DNA of 64,000 nt from Actinosynnema sp. ALI-1.44 (GTDB taxonomy: Bacteria; Actinomycetota; Actinomycetes; Mycobacteriales; Pseudonocardiaceae): contig NZ_MTQO01000054.1 of NCBI RefSeq assembly GCF_001984155.1, forward strand, positions 930,001 to 994,000. The letters are read 5' to 3'. This document shows, piece by piece, positions 26,275 through 35,365 of the stretch; the first letter of the stretch is position 1, and each line of letters opens with the position of its first letter. Position numbers and translations under genes: made by a program. The notes under the pieces were generated by a model. The model saw only the letters and a program-made list of their open reading frames with translations. It was not told the origin of the DNA and ran no database searches.

Positions 26275-26922
26275 GTGGATTTCTACGAAGTGGTCGCCCG
26301 GCGGCGGGACGTGCGGGCCGAGTTCACCGGCGAACCGGTGCCCGACGACGTCCTCACCCGGGTGCTGGGCGCCGCGCACGCGGCGCCCAGCGTCGGCATG
26401 AGTCAGCCGTGGGATTTCGTGGTCGTGCGGGATCCCGTCACCCGCAAGGCTTTCCAGGAACACGTCGCCGGGGAACGGGAGGTGTTCGCCGCCGAGCTGA
26501 CCGGGGAGCGGGCGCGGACCTTCGGCCGGATCAAGATCGAGGGCGTGCTCGAGTCAAGCCTGTCGGTCCTGGTGACCTACGACGCGGCGAAAGGCGCGCC
26601 CGCGGTCCTCGGCAGGCACGCCATCGCCGACGCGGGCCTGTACTCGGTGTGCCTGGCGATCCAGAACCTGTGGCTGGCCGCGACCGTCGAGGGGCTCGGG
26701 GTGGGGTGGGTGAGCTTCTACCGCGAGGATTTCGTGCGGGACCTGCTCGGGATTCCCGCGTCGATCCGCCCGGTGGCGTGGCTGTGCCTCGGCCCGGTCA
26801 GCCACCTCAACGACGTGCCGGATCTGGAACGGCACGGCTGGCGCAACCGATTGCCGTTGGCCGATGTGCTGCACAGTGAGCGATTCGGGGAACGATTCGG
26901 GGCGCGGTTCGGCGGCCAATAA
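26275..26922 (+). CDS. bluB: 5,6-dimethylbenzimidazole synthase BluB
   Basis: This 215-residue flavin enzyme of the nitroreductase fold would cleave FMNH2 with oxygen to give dimethylbenzimidazole, the lower ligand of cobalamin. Diagnostic stretches are AAHAAPSVGMSQPWDF near residue 37, LGRHAIADAGLYSVCLAIQN near 108 and GLGVGWVSFY near 142. The GTG start lies 9 bp after the exporter stop. The tail has a small repeat, ERFGERFGARFGG, absent from typical BluB. No other cobalamin genes or cobalamin riboswitch were seen nearby. Confidence 0.87.
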   Translation: MDFYEVVARRRDVRAEFTGEPVPDDVLTRVLGAAHAAPSVGMSQPWDFVVVRDPVTRKAFQEHVAGEREVFAAELTGERARTFGRIKIEGVLESSLSVLVTYDAAKGAPAVLGRHAIADAGLYSVCLAIQNLWLAATVEGLGVGWVSFYREDFVRDLLGIPASIRPVAWLCLGPVSHLNDVPDLERHGWRNRLPLADVLHSERFGERFGARFGGQ

Positions 26923-26983
26923 CGTCCACAGAGGACGGTATACCGGGGGTTGCCTTTTCCGGGATGCTCGGTAACCTGGGACG

Positions 26984-27517
26984 ATGCCGTCGCAACGTCG
27001 CGCGCTGGTCCTGGGTGGGACCGGGATGCTCGCCGGTTGCGTGGAGGCATTGACCAGCGAGGGCTGGTATGTGGTCTCTCCGAGCCGGCGGCGGCCAACG
27101 GACACCCACGGCGCTGTATGGGTTCATGCCGACTGGGCTCAGCCGGGAGAACTGGCCGAGCGAGCACACATCGCCCTCGGCGGGCCAGCGGAACTGCTGG
27201 TGGCCTGGGTGCACGGGAGTTTCCGGAGGCCGGTCCTGCGCGCGGTGAGCGCACTGCTGGAAGACGAGTGTCCCGTGGTCGAGGTCCACGGCAGCGCGTC
27301 GGCCAACCCGCTGCAGGGCTGCCCCGATCCGGTGCTGGCGGGCCACCCCACCCAGCAGGTGGTGCTGGGTTTCCGGCGCAACTCCGGGAGAACGCGGTGG
27401 CTGACCCACAGTGAGACCGCGGACGGGGTGCTGGCCGGGGTTCGCCGAGCACTGGACGGCCGCAGGCACGCGGTCCACCAGGTGGGCGAGTTCAGGCCGT
27501 GGAACGCCCTGCACTGA
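26984..27517 (+). CDS. Small Rossmann-fold (SDR-like) protein
   Basis: This 177-residue protein starts with a dinucleotide-binding motif, ALVLGGTGMLAGCVEAL (GGTGxxxG), at residues 7-23 and keeps the beta-alpha start of an SDR. It is too short for a full SDR and lacks a YxxxK catalytic pair. It probably binds NAD(P) or a related ligand without classical dehydrogenase chemistry. The HPTQQVVLGF and RWLTHSETADGVL stretches match small uncharacterised SDR-like proteins. Function unknown. Confidence 0.7.
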   Translation: MPSQRRALVLGGTGMLAGCVEALTSEGWYVVSPSRRRPTDTHGAVWVHADWAQPGELAERAHIALGGPAELLVAWVHGSFRRPVLRAVSALLEDECPVVEVHGSASANPLQGCPDPVLAGHPTQQVVLGFRRNSGRTRWLTHSETADGVLAGVRRALDGRRHAVHQVGEFRPWNALH

Positions 27518-27532
27518 GGGGTCCCACCGGCC

Positions 27533-30301
27533 TCATCCCGTGATGTGCTCCAGGTGCGTGTTGCGGCGCCTGCGCAACAGGTTCAGCGTCCACGCGGCTT
27601 TCTCCTCGCCGCTGCGGTCCTTCAGACGGCGGAACGCCGCCAGTGCCTGCCGGACTTCGACCTCGGCGCGACCGAAGTCGCCCGACGTCGCGTGCAGGTC
27701 GCCGAGCGAGTGCAGCGCGTACGCCGAGCAGAGGTCGTCGCCGAGCTCACGCAGGATGCCCAGTGACATCTCCAGGTAGCGCACGGCTTTCTTGGTCTGG
27801 TCCCGTCCGCCGTACAGTTTGCCCAGTTCGCTGAGCACGCGGCCTTCGCGGTGCCGGTCGCCGGTTTCCCGCGCGAGCAACAGGGCGCGCTGCAGCCAGT
27901 TCGCCGCCTCGGCCTGGTTTCCTATCGCCAGTTGGGCCTTGCCGATCGCTTGCCGCGCGTAGGCTTCCGCGTGGATGTCGCCGTGCTCGACGAAGATGTT
28001 CAGTCCCTTGTGGAAGTACGGCAGCGCGGCGAGCGGGCGGCCGCGGAAGTACCTCGACGCGCCGATGCCGCAGCTGGCGAACGCCTCGCCGATCGAGTCG
28101 CCCACTTCGACGAACATGCCGCGGGACTTGGCGAACATGGCTTCGGCCGTGCTGTACGAGTCGCGGTAGAGGTGCACCTGCGCCAATCCACGCATCAGCA
28201 CCGCCCGGCTGCCGGTGTCCCCGGCGGCCTTCAACGCGATCTCCTGCACCCGTTGCCACGAGTCGAAGTGGCAGCGGTGGTCGAAGTACGGCACCAGCGT
28301 CGTCGCCAGTGCGCACGCCAGCTCGTCCAGTCCTTCGTTCGCCGCGAGCTCGACCACCGAGATCACCGTCTCGTGCTCCGCGTCCAGCCACTTCAGCGGC
28401 GCGGCCACCACGGCGTCCACAACGGACTTGTCGATCGGGTGGCGCGCGGTGTCCGTGCGCAGCGGCCGGAAGATGCTCGCGGGCAGTTCGCCGACGGCCC
28501 GCTCGGTCAGCCCGAGCCAGCCGGAGACGACCCGGCTGACCGGCTCGCGCACGTCGGCGTCCCCCGAGTCGCGGGCGTAGCACCGGATCAGGTCGTGCAT
28601 CAGGTAGCGCGGCTGGTCGATCACGTCCACCCCGGCGATGTCCAGCATGTTCGCGTCGACGAGGACGTCGACCAGGTCCGTGCTGTCGCCGCGGCCGAGC
28701 AGGGCACCCACCGCCCACTCCGGGATCGATGCCGGGCCGAGCCTGCCCAGCAGGCGGAACGCCGCCGCGGCGGCGTCGGGCAGTTGCCGGTAGCTGAGGT
28801 CGAAACTCGCGCGGACAGCCAACTCGCCCGCCTTCAGCTCGCTCAGCCGCTGCGCCTCGTCGGCCAGCCTGCGTTCCAGCACGGTCAACGTCCAGCCGCG
28901 GCGACCGGCGATCCGGGCACCCGCGATCCGGATGGCCAACGGCAGGTGCCCGCACGAGCGCAGGATCGCCTCGGCCGACTCCGGCTCGCGGCTGACCCGG
29001 TCCAACCCGGCGATCTTGCCGAGCAGTTCGCCCGCCTCCGCCGTCGGCAGCACATCGAGCTCGATCTGGTGTGTGGCAGGCAGTTCCGCCATCCGCTGGC
29101 GGCTGGTCACCACCACGCCCCAGCTGTCGGCCGGCAGCAAGTCACGGAGCTGGGCGGCGTTGGCGGCGTCGTCGAACAGCACCAGCATCCGCGTTTCCGA
29201 CGCCAACGACCGGTACAGCGCCGCGCGGTCGTGGGTGGTGTCCGGCAGTGCGGTACCGGTCACGCCCAACGACCGCAGCAGGCTGCCGAGTACTTCTTTC
29301 CCGGTACGCGGCCGATTCGTGGTCCCGGCGAGGTCCACGTACAACTGTCCGTCCGGGAACTCGTCCTTCACCAGGTGCCCGACGTGCACGGCCAACGACG
29401 TCTTGCCGACACCGGGCGATCCGACGATCGTCGCGACCGCCGCCGCCTCACCCGCGGTCGCGAACATCGCCCGCAGCGCCGCGATGTGCTTGCCGCGCCC
29501 GGTGAAGTCCGGGACGTCGTGCGGCAGTTGCCTCGGGATCCGCGCGAAAGCCGGTTCCGGCCGCGGCGCCTCGCCCTTGAGGATCGCCGCATGCGCCTCG
29601 CGCAGGTCCGGTCCCGGTTCGACACCGAGTTCGGTGACCAGCCTGCCGCGGATCTCCGCGTACGTCCGCAGCGCCTCGGCCTGCTGCCCGCTGCCGTTGA
29701 GAGCCAACAGCAGTTGCTGCCAACCGGTTTCGCGGAACGGGTGCTCGGCGAGGAACGGCCGCAGCTCGGCGATCGCGTCCTGGTAGCGGCCCTCCGCGAC
29801 GCGCAGGCTGAGCAGTTCCTCCGTCGCCATCACCTTGGCCTCGGCCAGTGCCGCGAGCCGGTCACCCCACGCGTGCACACCGGGCAGGTCCGCCAACGGG
29901 TCACCCTGCCACAGCGCCAACGCCTGCTCCAGGCTCGCGGTCGCCTCCGCGAGGCTGCCCGCGGCCCGCAGCCGACGGGCGTGGGCGACGTGTTCGGTGA
30001 ACTCGGTCAGGTCGAGCTCGCCGGGGCCGACCGCGATGGAGTAGCCGATCCGGTCGGTCCGCATCCGCGCGCCGATCTCGGGCGAGCTCGCCCGCAGCGC
30101 GCTGACGTACGTCCGCAGGTTCGCCGCGACCGAACGCGGCCTGCGGGTCGGCCACAAGGCGTCGGTCAGCATGTCGGCGGTGACCGTCTGGTTGGCGTTC
30201 AGCAGCAGTGTTGCCAGCAGCACTCGCGGTTTCGTACCGCCGAGCTCCGCGTCCCCGGCCCGCAGCGGTCCGAGCACGCGGAATTTCAGCTCCGTTGTCA
30301 C
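27533..30301 (-). CDS. SARP/AfsR-type transcriptional regulator (BTAD, NB-ARC, TPR)
   Basis: This large regulator of about 922 residues begins with an OmpR-like winged helix at about 1-90 (KFRVLGPLRAGDAELGG). The bacterial transcriptional activation domain spans about 95-240, ending ELGVEPGPDLREAH. The NB-ARC ATPase has Walker A VGSPGVGKTSLAVHV near 290. C-terminal TPR-like helices cover about 600-900. SARPs activate secondary-metabolite genes. I chose the GTG at 30301 because the winged helix begins there and GGGGGT lies upstream. No recognisable biosynthetic cluster is adjacent, so it may act on distant targets. Confidence 0.92.
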   Translation of the reverse strand: MTTELKFRVLGPLRAGDAELGGTKPRVLLATLLLNANQTVTADMLTDALWPTRRPRSVAANLRTYVSALRASSPEIGARMRTDRIGYSIAVGPGELDLTEFTEHVAHARRLRAAGSLAEATASLEQALALWQGDPLADLPGVHAWGDRLAALAEAKVMATEELLSLRVAEGRYQDAIAELRPFLAEHPFRETGWQQLLLALNGSGQQAEALRTYAEIRGRLVTELGVEPGPDLREAHAAILKGEAPRPEPAFARIPRQLPHDVPDFTGRGKHIAALRAMFATAGEAAAVATIVGSPGVGKTSLAVHVGHLVKDEFPDGQLYVDLAGTTNRPRTGKEVLGSLLRSLGVTGTALPDTTHDRAALYRSLASETRMLVLFDDAANAAQLRDLLPADSWGVVVTSRQRMAELPATHQIELDVLPTAEAGELLGKIAGLDRVSREPESAEAILRSCGHLPLAIRIAGARIAGRRGWTLTVLERRLADEAQRLSELKAGELAVRASFDLSYRQLPDAAAAAFRLLGRLGPASIPEWAVGALLGRGDSTDLVDVLVDANMLDIAGVDVIDQPRYLMHDLIRCYARDSGDADVREPVSRVVSGWLGLTERAVGELPASIFRPLRTDTARHPIDKSVVDAVVAAPLKWLDAEHETVISVVELAANEGLDELACALATTLVPYFDHRCHFDSWQRVQEIALKAAGDTGSRAVLMRGLAQVHLYRDSYSTAEAMFAKSRGMFVEVGDSIGEAFASCGIGASRYFRGRPLAALPYFHKGLNIFVEHGDIHAEAYARQAIGKAQLAIGNQAEAANWLQRALLLARETGDRHREGRVLSELGKLYGGRDQTKKAVRYLEMSLGILRELGDDLCSAYALHSLGDLHATSGDFGRAEVEVRQALAAFRRLKDRSGEEKAAWTLNLLRRRRNTHLEHITG

Positions 30302-30434
30302 ATGGACCCCCAGTCGCACGTCACTGCCACTCAGTCTCGTGCGGGCCACGTCGCCGCACAATACCTGGGGTTCGCCGATCCCTAAGGAACCGTAAGGTTT
30401 GTGACGGGGACCACTGAGTACCCCGGAGCCACTG

Positions 30435-31601
30435 CTATGCGACGGGCAGCTCCTTGTCCCACCAGCTGACTCCGTCCGGCGAGATCAGGGCCCGGCCGTC
30501 CGGGCGGATCACCACGTAACCGGTCCTCATCCGCCGCGCCTCGCCCGCGGCCTTGCTCGGTTCCGCGGTGAAGGTCTTGCCGCCGTCGGCGCTGACCCAG
30601 CTCTCCCCACTGGTGCTGGGGTACCCGGAGATGCGCAGTTTGCCGTCGGTGCCCGCGACCGGCACTCCGGCGATCACCACGGGTTGAGCGCCCAGCGGCC
30701 AAGTCCGTTCCCAGGTGACGCCATTGTCGTTGCTGCGGAAGATCGCGACCATGGTGGTAGGTGTCTCGCCGGCGTTCGCCTCGACCGCGTACACGGCGGT
30801 CGGCGAAGCCGCGATCGAGATGGCCCTCGGCGGTCCGGCGGTCAGGGGCAGTGTGCCGAGTGTCCACTGCTCACCGTTCTTGGATGATGCGATCGTGACG
30901 TTGCCCGTCGCTCGGTCCCGCCCGGCGACCCACCACCGCTTCCACTGGTCGGGGTAGGTGTCGCACGAGGTCACGTCGAACGGCGGCTGGTGGGTCAGGC
31001 GCGCTGTGCCGCCGGTGTCGGGCAACAACACGTTCACGGCGCCGTCGGCGCAGTCCAACACCGACGACCCCGGAATCGTGGCTACCGGCGCAATGCCGCC
31101 TGGGGCCGGCACCTGCTGCCAGGTTCGTGCGCCGTCGCCGGAGAAGAGCCGCTTCACCGCACCGCTGGGCGAGTAGTCCTCGATCACAACCCGCGACGCG
31201 CCCAACGTGATCAGCCGGTCTGGGCGTTCGCTGAATCTCAAGTCCGTCGGCGGAGCCACGCGGCGTTCCCACGTCATGCCGTCGACAGAGGCCATGAGCC
31301 ACCCCTCACAGACCGATTCGCATCTGCGACCGAGCGCGTAGCCGTGCGTGGAGTCGTAGAAGTCCAACGACACCACCTGGTTCACGTCCGACGGATCGAG
31401 TGGCGGAGCCGTGTCCCGTTGCACCCCCAGGCGAACCAACGGGACAACGGCTGCCGCGAGGAAGACGGCTGCCACGCTGACGATCTGCGTGCGGCGACGC
31501 TTGCTCCGGTGGCGGGCACGCGCGATGACGTCGTCCACCGGAGGTTGCCGTACGGCATCGCGAAGATCGGTGCGCAGCCCGTCGAAGTCGAGATCAGGCA
31601 T
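30435..31601 (-). CDS. Single-pass membrane protein with BNR/propeller-like repeats, putative anti-sigma partner
   Basis: This 388-residue protein has a cytoplasmic N-terminus of about 35 residues ending in a basic patch (RHRSKRRR), one membrane helix at about 38-57, and an extracellular domain. That domain carries six Asp-box-like repeats such as SVDGMTWERR, SGDGARTWQQ, SNDNGVTWERTW and SADGGKTF, indicating a sialidase-like beta-propeller. Its start overlaps the ECF sigma gene by 8 bp. That arrangement suggests it controls the sigma factor from the membrane, but no classical zinc anti-sigma motif (HxxxCxxC) is present. Confidence 0.72.
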   Translation of the reverse strand: MPDLDFDGLRTDLRDAVRQPPVDDVIARARHRSKRRRTQIVSVAAVFLAAAVVPLVRLGVQRDTAPPLDPSDVNQVVSLDFYDSTHGYALGRRCESVCEGWLMASVDGMTWERRVAPPTDLRFSERPDRLITLGASRVVIEDYSPSGAVKRLFSGDGARTWQQVPAPGGIAPVATIPGSSVLDCADGAVNVLLPDTGGTARLTHQPPFDVTSCDTYPDQWKRWWVAGRDRATGNVTIASSKNGEQWTLGTLPLTAGPPRAISIAASPTAVYAVEANAGETPTTMVAIFRSNDNGVTWERTWPLGAQPVVIAGVPVAGTDGKLRISGYPSTSGESWVSADGGKTFTAEPSKAAGEARRMRTGYVVIRPDGRALISPDGVSWWDKELPVA

Positions 31602-32094
31602 TCTCCACCTCCCGGTGCACGCCGAGCCGGGCGGCGAGGGCCGCCCGGGCCCGGGCCAGCCGGGATTTCACCGTTCCCACGGGGATTCCCAACGCCACGG
31701 CCACCTCGTCGACCGGCATGTCGGCCAGGTAGTGCAACACCACGACCGCCCTGTGCTCGTAGGTCAGCTTCCTGATCGCGGCGTGCAGTTCCAGATGCTC
31801 AACCGCCCAGCCGTCCGGCGACTCCACCGTCGGCGGTGGAGGCTCGCGGCGCAACAGCCGGTCCAGCGTGTTGCGGCGCCGCCAGCGTCGCCGGGCGAGG
31901 TTGATGGCCACGGTGTACAACCACGCTTCCGGGCTGTCCGCGGCACGCACCCGGCGGCGTCGGCTGTAGGCGAGCGCGAAGGCCTCCTGCGCCAGTTCCT
32001 CCGCTTCGCCGATGTCTCCGACCAGGCCGTACGTCGCCACGACGATGCGCCGGTAGGACGCCTCGTACAGCTCGGCGAACCACTGGTCGGACAA
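31594..32094 (-). CDS. ECF RNA polymerase sigma factor, SigE-like family
   Basis: This sigma-70 family factor with regions 2 and 4 only (about 166 residues) has region 2 YEASYRRIVVATYGLVGD through EAFALAYSRRRRV and region 4 VALGIPVGTVKSRLARARAAL. It would recruit RNA polymerase to stress or secondary-metabolism promoters. I favour the TTG at 32094 because AGGAG lies 10 bp upstream and homology begins at WFAELYE. An ATG at 32157 in the same frame gives a 187-residue form without a good ribosome site. It overlaps the propeller gene, its likely antagonist. Confidence 0.85.
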   Translation of the reverse strand: MSDQWFAELYEASYRRIVVATYGLVGDIGEAEELAQEAFALAYSRRRRVRAADSPEAWLYTVAINLARRRWRRRNTLDRLLRREPPPPTVESPDGWAVEHLELHAAIRKLTYEHRAVVVLHYLADMPVDEVAVALGIPVGTVKSRLARARAALAARLGVHREVENA

Positions 32095-32163
32095 CCCGCC
32101 CCCTCTCCTCACCAGACAAGAGGCGTCACGCGGCCGGCGGGTTCCAGCCAGTTCCATGATTCT

Positions 32164-32727
32164 TTACGGCGTCCGGCCGAGCCCCCGGACCAATAACATC
32201 ACCGATTCCCGGACCTCGTCGCGTGTGCGCTGCCGCTGGAACACCTGCCAGTCCAACGCGACCACGAGCAGCGTGCCGAACAGCGCCGACGCGGCCGTGC
32301 CGGTCTGCACGCCGTCGGGCAGCCTGCCGTCGTCGGCCAGGCGCTGCATGTGCTCCTTGACGATCGACACGATGTCGTCACGCAGCAGCGTCAACGTCTC
32401 GTGCCACTGGCCCGGTGTCCGCCACAGCTCGCTGACCAGCAGCTGGGCGAACGCCGGGTAGTCGGCGAAGTAGGACAGCGCGGCGTCGACCAGGTCCTCG
32501 ACCTCGCCGGCCTTGCGCAACCGGTCGGCGAGCAGGTCCACGCCGTACCGCAACAGCGCGTCGACCAGACCGTCCTTGCTGCCGAAGTTGTAGTACACCG
32601 TGCCCTTGGCGACCCCGGCTTCCGCCGCGATGTCGTCGACGGTCAGCCCGACCATGCCGTTGGTCCTGGCCAGGCGCAGGGTGGCGTCGAACAGCTTCTG
32701 TTTCGTGGCTTCGGTTCTCGGGCTCAC
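32164..32727 (-). CDS. TetR-family regulator, last gene of the YhgE operon
   Basis: This 187-residue regulator has an HTH at about residues 8-52 (VDDIAAEAGVAKGTVYYNFGSKDGLVDALL) and a helical ligand domain. The GTG at 32727 overlaps the upstream membrane-protein stop by 4 bp. Because it is cotranscribed with the ABC-like and YhgE genes, and a perfect 24-bp palindrome sits before the first gene, it probably autoregulates the operon. Confidence 0.9.
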   Translation of the reverse strand: MSPRTEATKQKLFDATLRLARTNGMVGLTVDDIAAEAGVAKGTVYYNFGSKDGLVDALLRYGVDLLADRLRKAGEVEDLVDAALSYFADYPAFAQLLVSELWRTPGQWHETLTLLRDDIVSIVKEHMQRLADDGRLPDGVQTGTAASALFGTLLVVALDWQVFQRQRTRDEVRESVMLLVRGLGRTP

Positions 32728-34649
32728 AACACCAGCTCCGGCTTCAACCGCGACGGCGTCCACACCCGCTGTCGCCTGGCGGCCAGTGTGGACACCAGGA
32801 GCGCGCCGACGAGGTACGCCAGCAGCACGAGCACGTCCTTGCCGACGCTCACCATCGACCCACCGTAGAGCAGGTGGCGCATCCCGTCGACCACGTATCC
32901 CATGGGCAGCACGGAATGCAACGGGTACAGCACGTCCGGCAACGTCTGCCACGGGAACGTGCCGCCGGAGCTGATCAGCTGCAGGATCAGCAGGACCAGA
33001 CCGAGGAACTTGCCGACCGCGCCGAAGAAGGCGTTGAGCGCGTGCAGGATCGCGGTGAACGCCAGGGACGCCAGTGCCAGCAGACCGAACGCGGCCAGCG
33101 GGCGGTTCGCGCCGACGCCGACGAGCGTGGTGACCACCGTGAACAACAGGATCACCTGGACGATGCCCAGCGCGGCCGCGGGCAACCAGCCGCCGATCGC
33201 CACCCGCCACGAGGGCAGCCCGGCCGCTATCGCGCGGTTCGACAGGGGCTTGATCAGCAGGAACAGCACGAACGCGCCGATCCACGTCGCCAGGCCGAGG
33301 AAGAACGGCGCCAGCCCGGCTCCGTAGCTGCCCGCCTTCACCTCGCCGACCGCGTTGATCGCCACCGGGTTGCCGATGGTCTGCGCGGTCGCGCCGCGGG
33401 TCGGATCGTCCGGGTGCGGGATTTGGCCGAGGCCCTGGGTGAGGCCGTCGCGCAGCTGCACCGATCCGTCGGCGAGCTGTTTGCTGCCCGCGGCGAGTTT
33501 GGCGGTGCCGTCGACCGCTGTCTTCTCACCGGCGGCCAGTTGCGCCGCGCCCGTGTTGAGCTTGTTCGCCCCGGTGGCCGCCTGGCTGATGCCGTCGGCC
33601 AGAGCGGGCGACTGGGCGGCCAGCTGCGCGGCGCCGTCGGACACCTGCTTCGCTCCGGCGGCGAGCTTGTTCAGCTGGGCCGATGCGGTCTGGACCTTCG
33701 CGTTGGCGTTGTCGATCGGCTGGCGCACCTGGCCCAGCGCGGTCATCACCCGCTGCACCTGCTCCTCGGTGAAGCCCCCGGCGCGCAGCTTGGCCGCGAT
33801 GTCGCCGTTGAGCTGGTCGAGATCACCGACGAACTGCTTGGACACGTCCGCGATCTGCTGCCCCTGCGCGGCGAGCTGGGCGTTGCCCGCGGCCACCTGC
33901 GCGGCGCCGTCGGCGAGCTTGCGCGCGTTCGCCGGCAGGTCCTTCGTCTTGTCGTGCAACGTGTTCAAGCCGCTGCTGAGCTCCTGAGTCCCGGCAGCCA
34001 GCTGGTTCGCGCCACTGGCGAGCTTGCGCTGACCTGTGTCGAGTTGCGCCGCGCCGTCACGGGCCTGCGCCGCGCCGTCAGCCAGCTGACTCGCGCCGTT
34101 GGCGGCTTCCTGGGTCTTGGAGTAGATCGTGTTGAACCCGATCAGGAACTTGTCCGCCGCCTTCTGGCCGACCTCGGAGGTGAGCGACTGGCGCACCTCA
34201 CCCGACACCTTGTCGGCGATGGTGCTGACGAGATAGTTGTTGGCGTCGTTGGTGGTCACCGTGATCAGGCCCTGACGCGGCTGGAACTCCGCGCTGGAGC
34301 CGAGCGCCGCGGAGAAGTCCTTCGGGATGGTCATCGAGAACGAGTACTTGCCGTCCCGCACGCCCGCGTCCGCGTCCTCGGCGTCGACCTCGTGCCACTC
34401 GAACGCGCCGGAGTCCTCGAGTTTCTTGGCGACCTTGTCACCGGCGTTGCCCAACTCCTGCGTGCCCTCGTCCTCCATCACCAGCGCGGCCGGGATGTGG
34501 TCGAGCCTGCCGTAGGGATCGTGGTTGGCGAACAGGTACAACGAGCCGTACAGCAGCGGCACCAGTACGAGGGCGAGGACGGCCAGCTTCGGCAGTTTCC
34601 CCGCGGTGATCCGGCGGAGCTCGTTGCCCGCCAGGCGAAGGGCGTTCAT
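32724..34649 (-). CDS. YhgE/Pip-family membrane protein
   Basis: This 641-residue protein has an N-terminal membrane helix (LAVLALVLVPLLYGSLYLFA, about residues 20-39) and a long extracellular domain. The domain contains many 7-residue-type repeats (GASQLADGAAQARDG, GANKLNTGAAQLAAG) between about 190 and 430. Five to six C-terminal membrane helices follow, the ABC-2-like core of YhgE/Pip. Relatives include the phage infection protein Pip and ESX-linked proteins. I chose the ATG at 34649, which overlaps the ATPase-like gene by 4 bp. An export role driven by or coupled to its neighbour is inferred. Confidence 0.88.
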   Translation of the reverse strand: MNALRLAGNELRRITAGKLPKLAVLALVLVPLLYGSLYLFANHDPYGRLDHIPAALVMEDEGTQELGNAGDKVAKKLEDSGAFEWHEVDAEDADAGVRDGKYSFSMTIPKDFSAALGSSAEFQPRQGLITVTTNDANNYLVSTIADKVSGEVRQSLTSEVGQKAADKFLIGFNTIYSKTQEAANGASQLADGAAQARDGAAQLDTGQRKLASGANQLAAGTQELSSGLNTLHDKTKDLPANARKLADGAAQVAAGNAQLAAQGQQIADVSKQFVGDLDQLNGDIAAKLRAGGFTEEQVQRVMTALGQVRQPIDNANAKVQTASAQLNKLAAGAKQVSDGAAQLAAQSPALADGISQAATGANKLNTGAAQLAAGEKTAVDGTAKLAAGSKQLADGSVQLRDGLTQGLGQIPHPDDPTRGATAQTIGNPVAINAVGEVKAGSYGAGLAPFFLGLATWIGAFVLFLLIKPLSNRAIAAGLPSWRVAIGGWLPAAALGIVQVILLFTVVTTLVGVGANRPLAAFGLLALASLAFTAILHALNAFFGAVGKFLGLVLLILQLISSGGTFPWQTLPDVLYPLHSVLPMGYVVDGMRHLLYGGSMVSVGKDVLVLLAYLVGALLVSTLAARRQRVWTPSRLKPELVL

Positions 34650-35263
34650 TCTGTCACTCCGATCATGGCTGCCTCGGCGTTGAGCGCACGCACTGTGGGA
34701 ATGGCACACAGCACGACGACCGCGAGGCCGCGTTCGGCTTGTCCGAAGACGTGGGGCCACCAGGTCCACGGCTCGCTGACGTGCCGGTCCGGCTGGTCGA
34801 TCAGCAGAGCCTGAACGTCCGGTTTGGCGCCGGCCGCCTCGATGAGCAGCCGCGTCCGTACTTCCGGCGGGACATTGTCGACGCGGTGGCCGACGTACTG
34901 CTCGGCGTCCCGCGTGCGCAGCCAGTCCCGCACAGCGGCGCGGTTGGCACGTTGACCCGCGTTCATCAGCTCTTCGGCGATCGCGTCGCCCAGTTTCAGG
35001 CCGTCCTCCGGCTCGTTGACACCGGGCGCGTCGACCAACACGACGTGTTTACGCAACTTGGCGGGGTCCGGGTCGCCGTCGAGGACGACCGTTCCGTGTG
35101 ACGGCCGGATGCGACCGCCGAGCGCGAGGGCCAGCGTGGTGTGACCGGCGTCGGGCTCGCCCGTGACGAACGTGACCTCGCCTTCGCGGACAGTCAACGA
35201 GGTCGGCCGCAGCAACGGCCCGTGCGGCCCGTCGACCCCGACTCGCTCGGCGCGGATCTCCAC
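34646..35263 (-). CDS. Degenerate ABC ATPase-like partner of YhgE
   Basis: This 205-residue protein has the ABC ATPase fold outline, beginning VREGEVTFVTGEPDAGHTTL. The Walker A lysine is replaced: GEPDAGHTT instead of GxxGxGKS/T. The signature LSGGQ is unrecognisable (VPPEVRTRLLIEAA in its place), and Walker B reads ALLIDQP without the catalytic Glu. ATP hydrolysis is therefore doubtful. It overlaps the YhgE gene by 4 bp, so it is a dedicated partner. It may act as a structural or regulatory cassette. Confidence 0.72.
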   Translation of the reverse strand: MEIRAERVGVDGPHGPLLRPTSLTVREGEVTFVTGEPDAGHTTLALALGGRIRPSHGTVVLDGDPDPAKLRKHVVLVDAPGVNEPEDGLKLGDAIAEELMNAGQRANRAAVRDWLRTRDAEQYVGHRVDNVPPEVRTRLLIEAAGAKPDVQALLIDQPDRHVSEPWTWWPHVFGQAERGLAVVVLCAIPTVRALNAEAAMIGVTE

Positions 35264-35276
35264 CGGATGGCCTTTC

Positions 35277-35300
35277 TTTGAACTGACTGGTCAGTTCAAA
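35277..35300. promoter_or_regulatory. TetR operator upstream of the ABC-YhgE-tetR operon
   Basis: TTTGAACTGAC-TG-GTCAGTTCAAA, a perfect 24-bp palindrome with 11-bp arms, lies 13 bp before the first start codon. It is a typical TetR-family site, and the likely ligand is the TetR encoded at 32164-32727. Confidence 0.8.
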
Positions 35301-35365
35301 TAGTGCTCCGCGTGGGACCGCCTCGCAAGCCGGGACACTGTGACGCTGCTTGCTGAGGCTTTCGG

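Noticed and set aside
26275-26922. Cobalamin riboswitch near bluB
   Set aside because: bluB starts 9 bp after the exporter gene, leaving no room, and no B12-box-like sequence is visible upstream of the exporter.
27851-30385. 844-codon plus-strand open frame opposite the SARP gene
   Set aside because: Arg/Gln-rich translation without motifs; the minus-strand SARP domains are complete.
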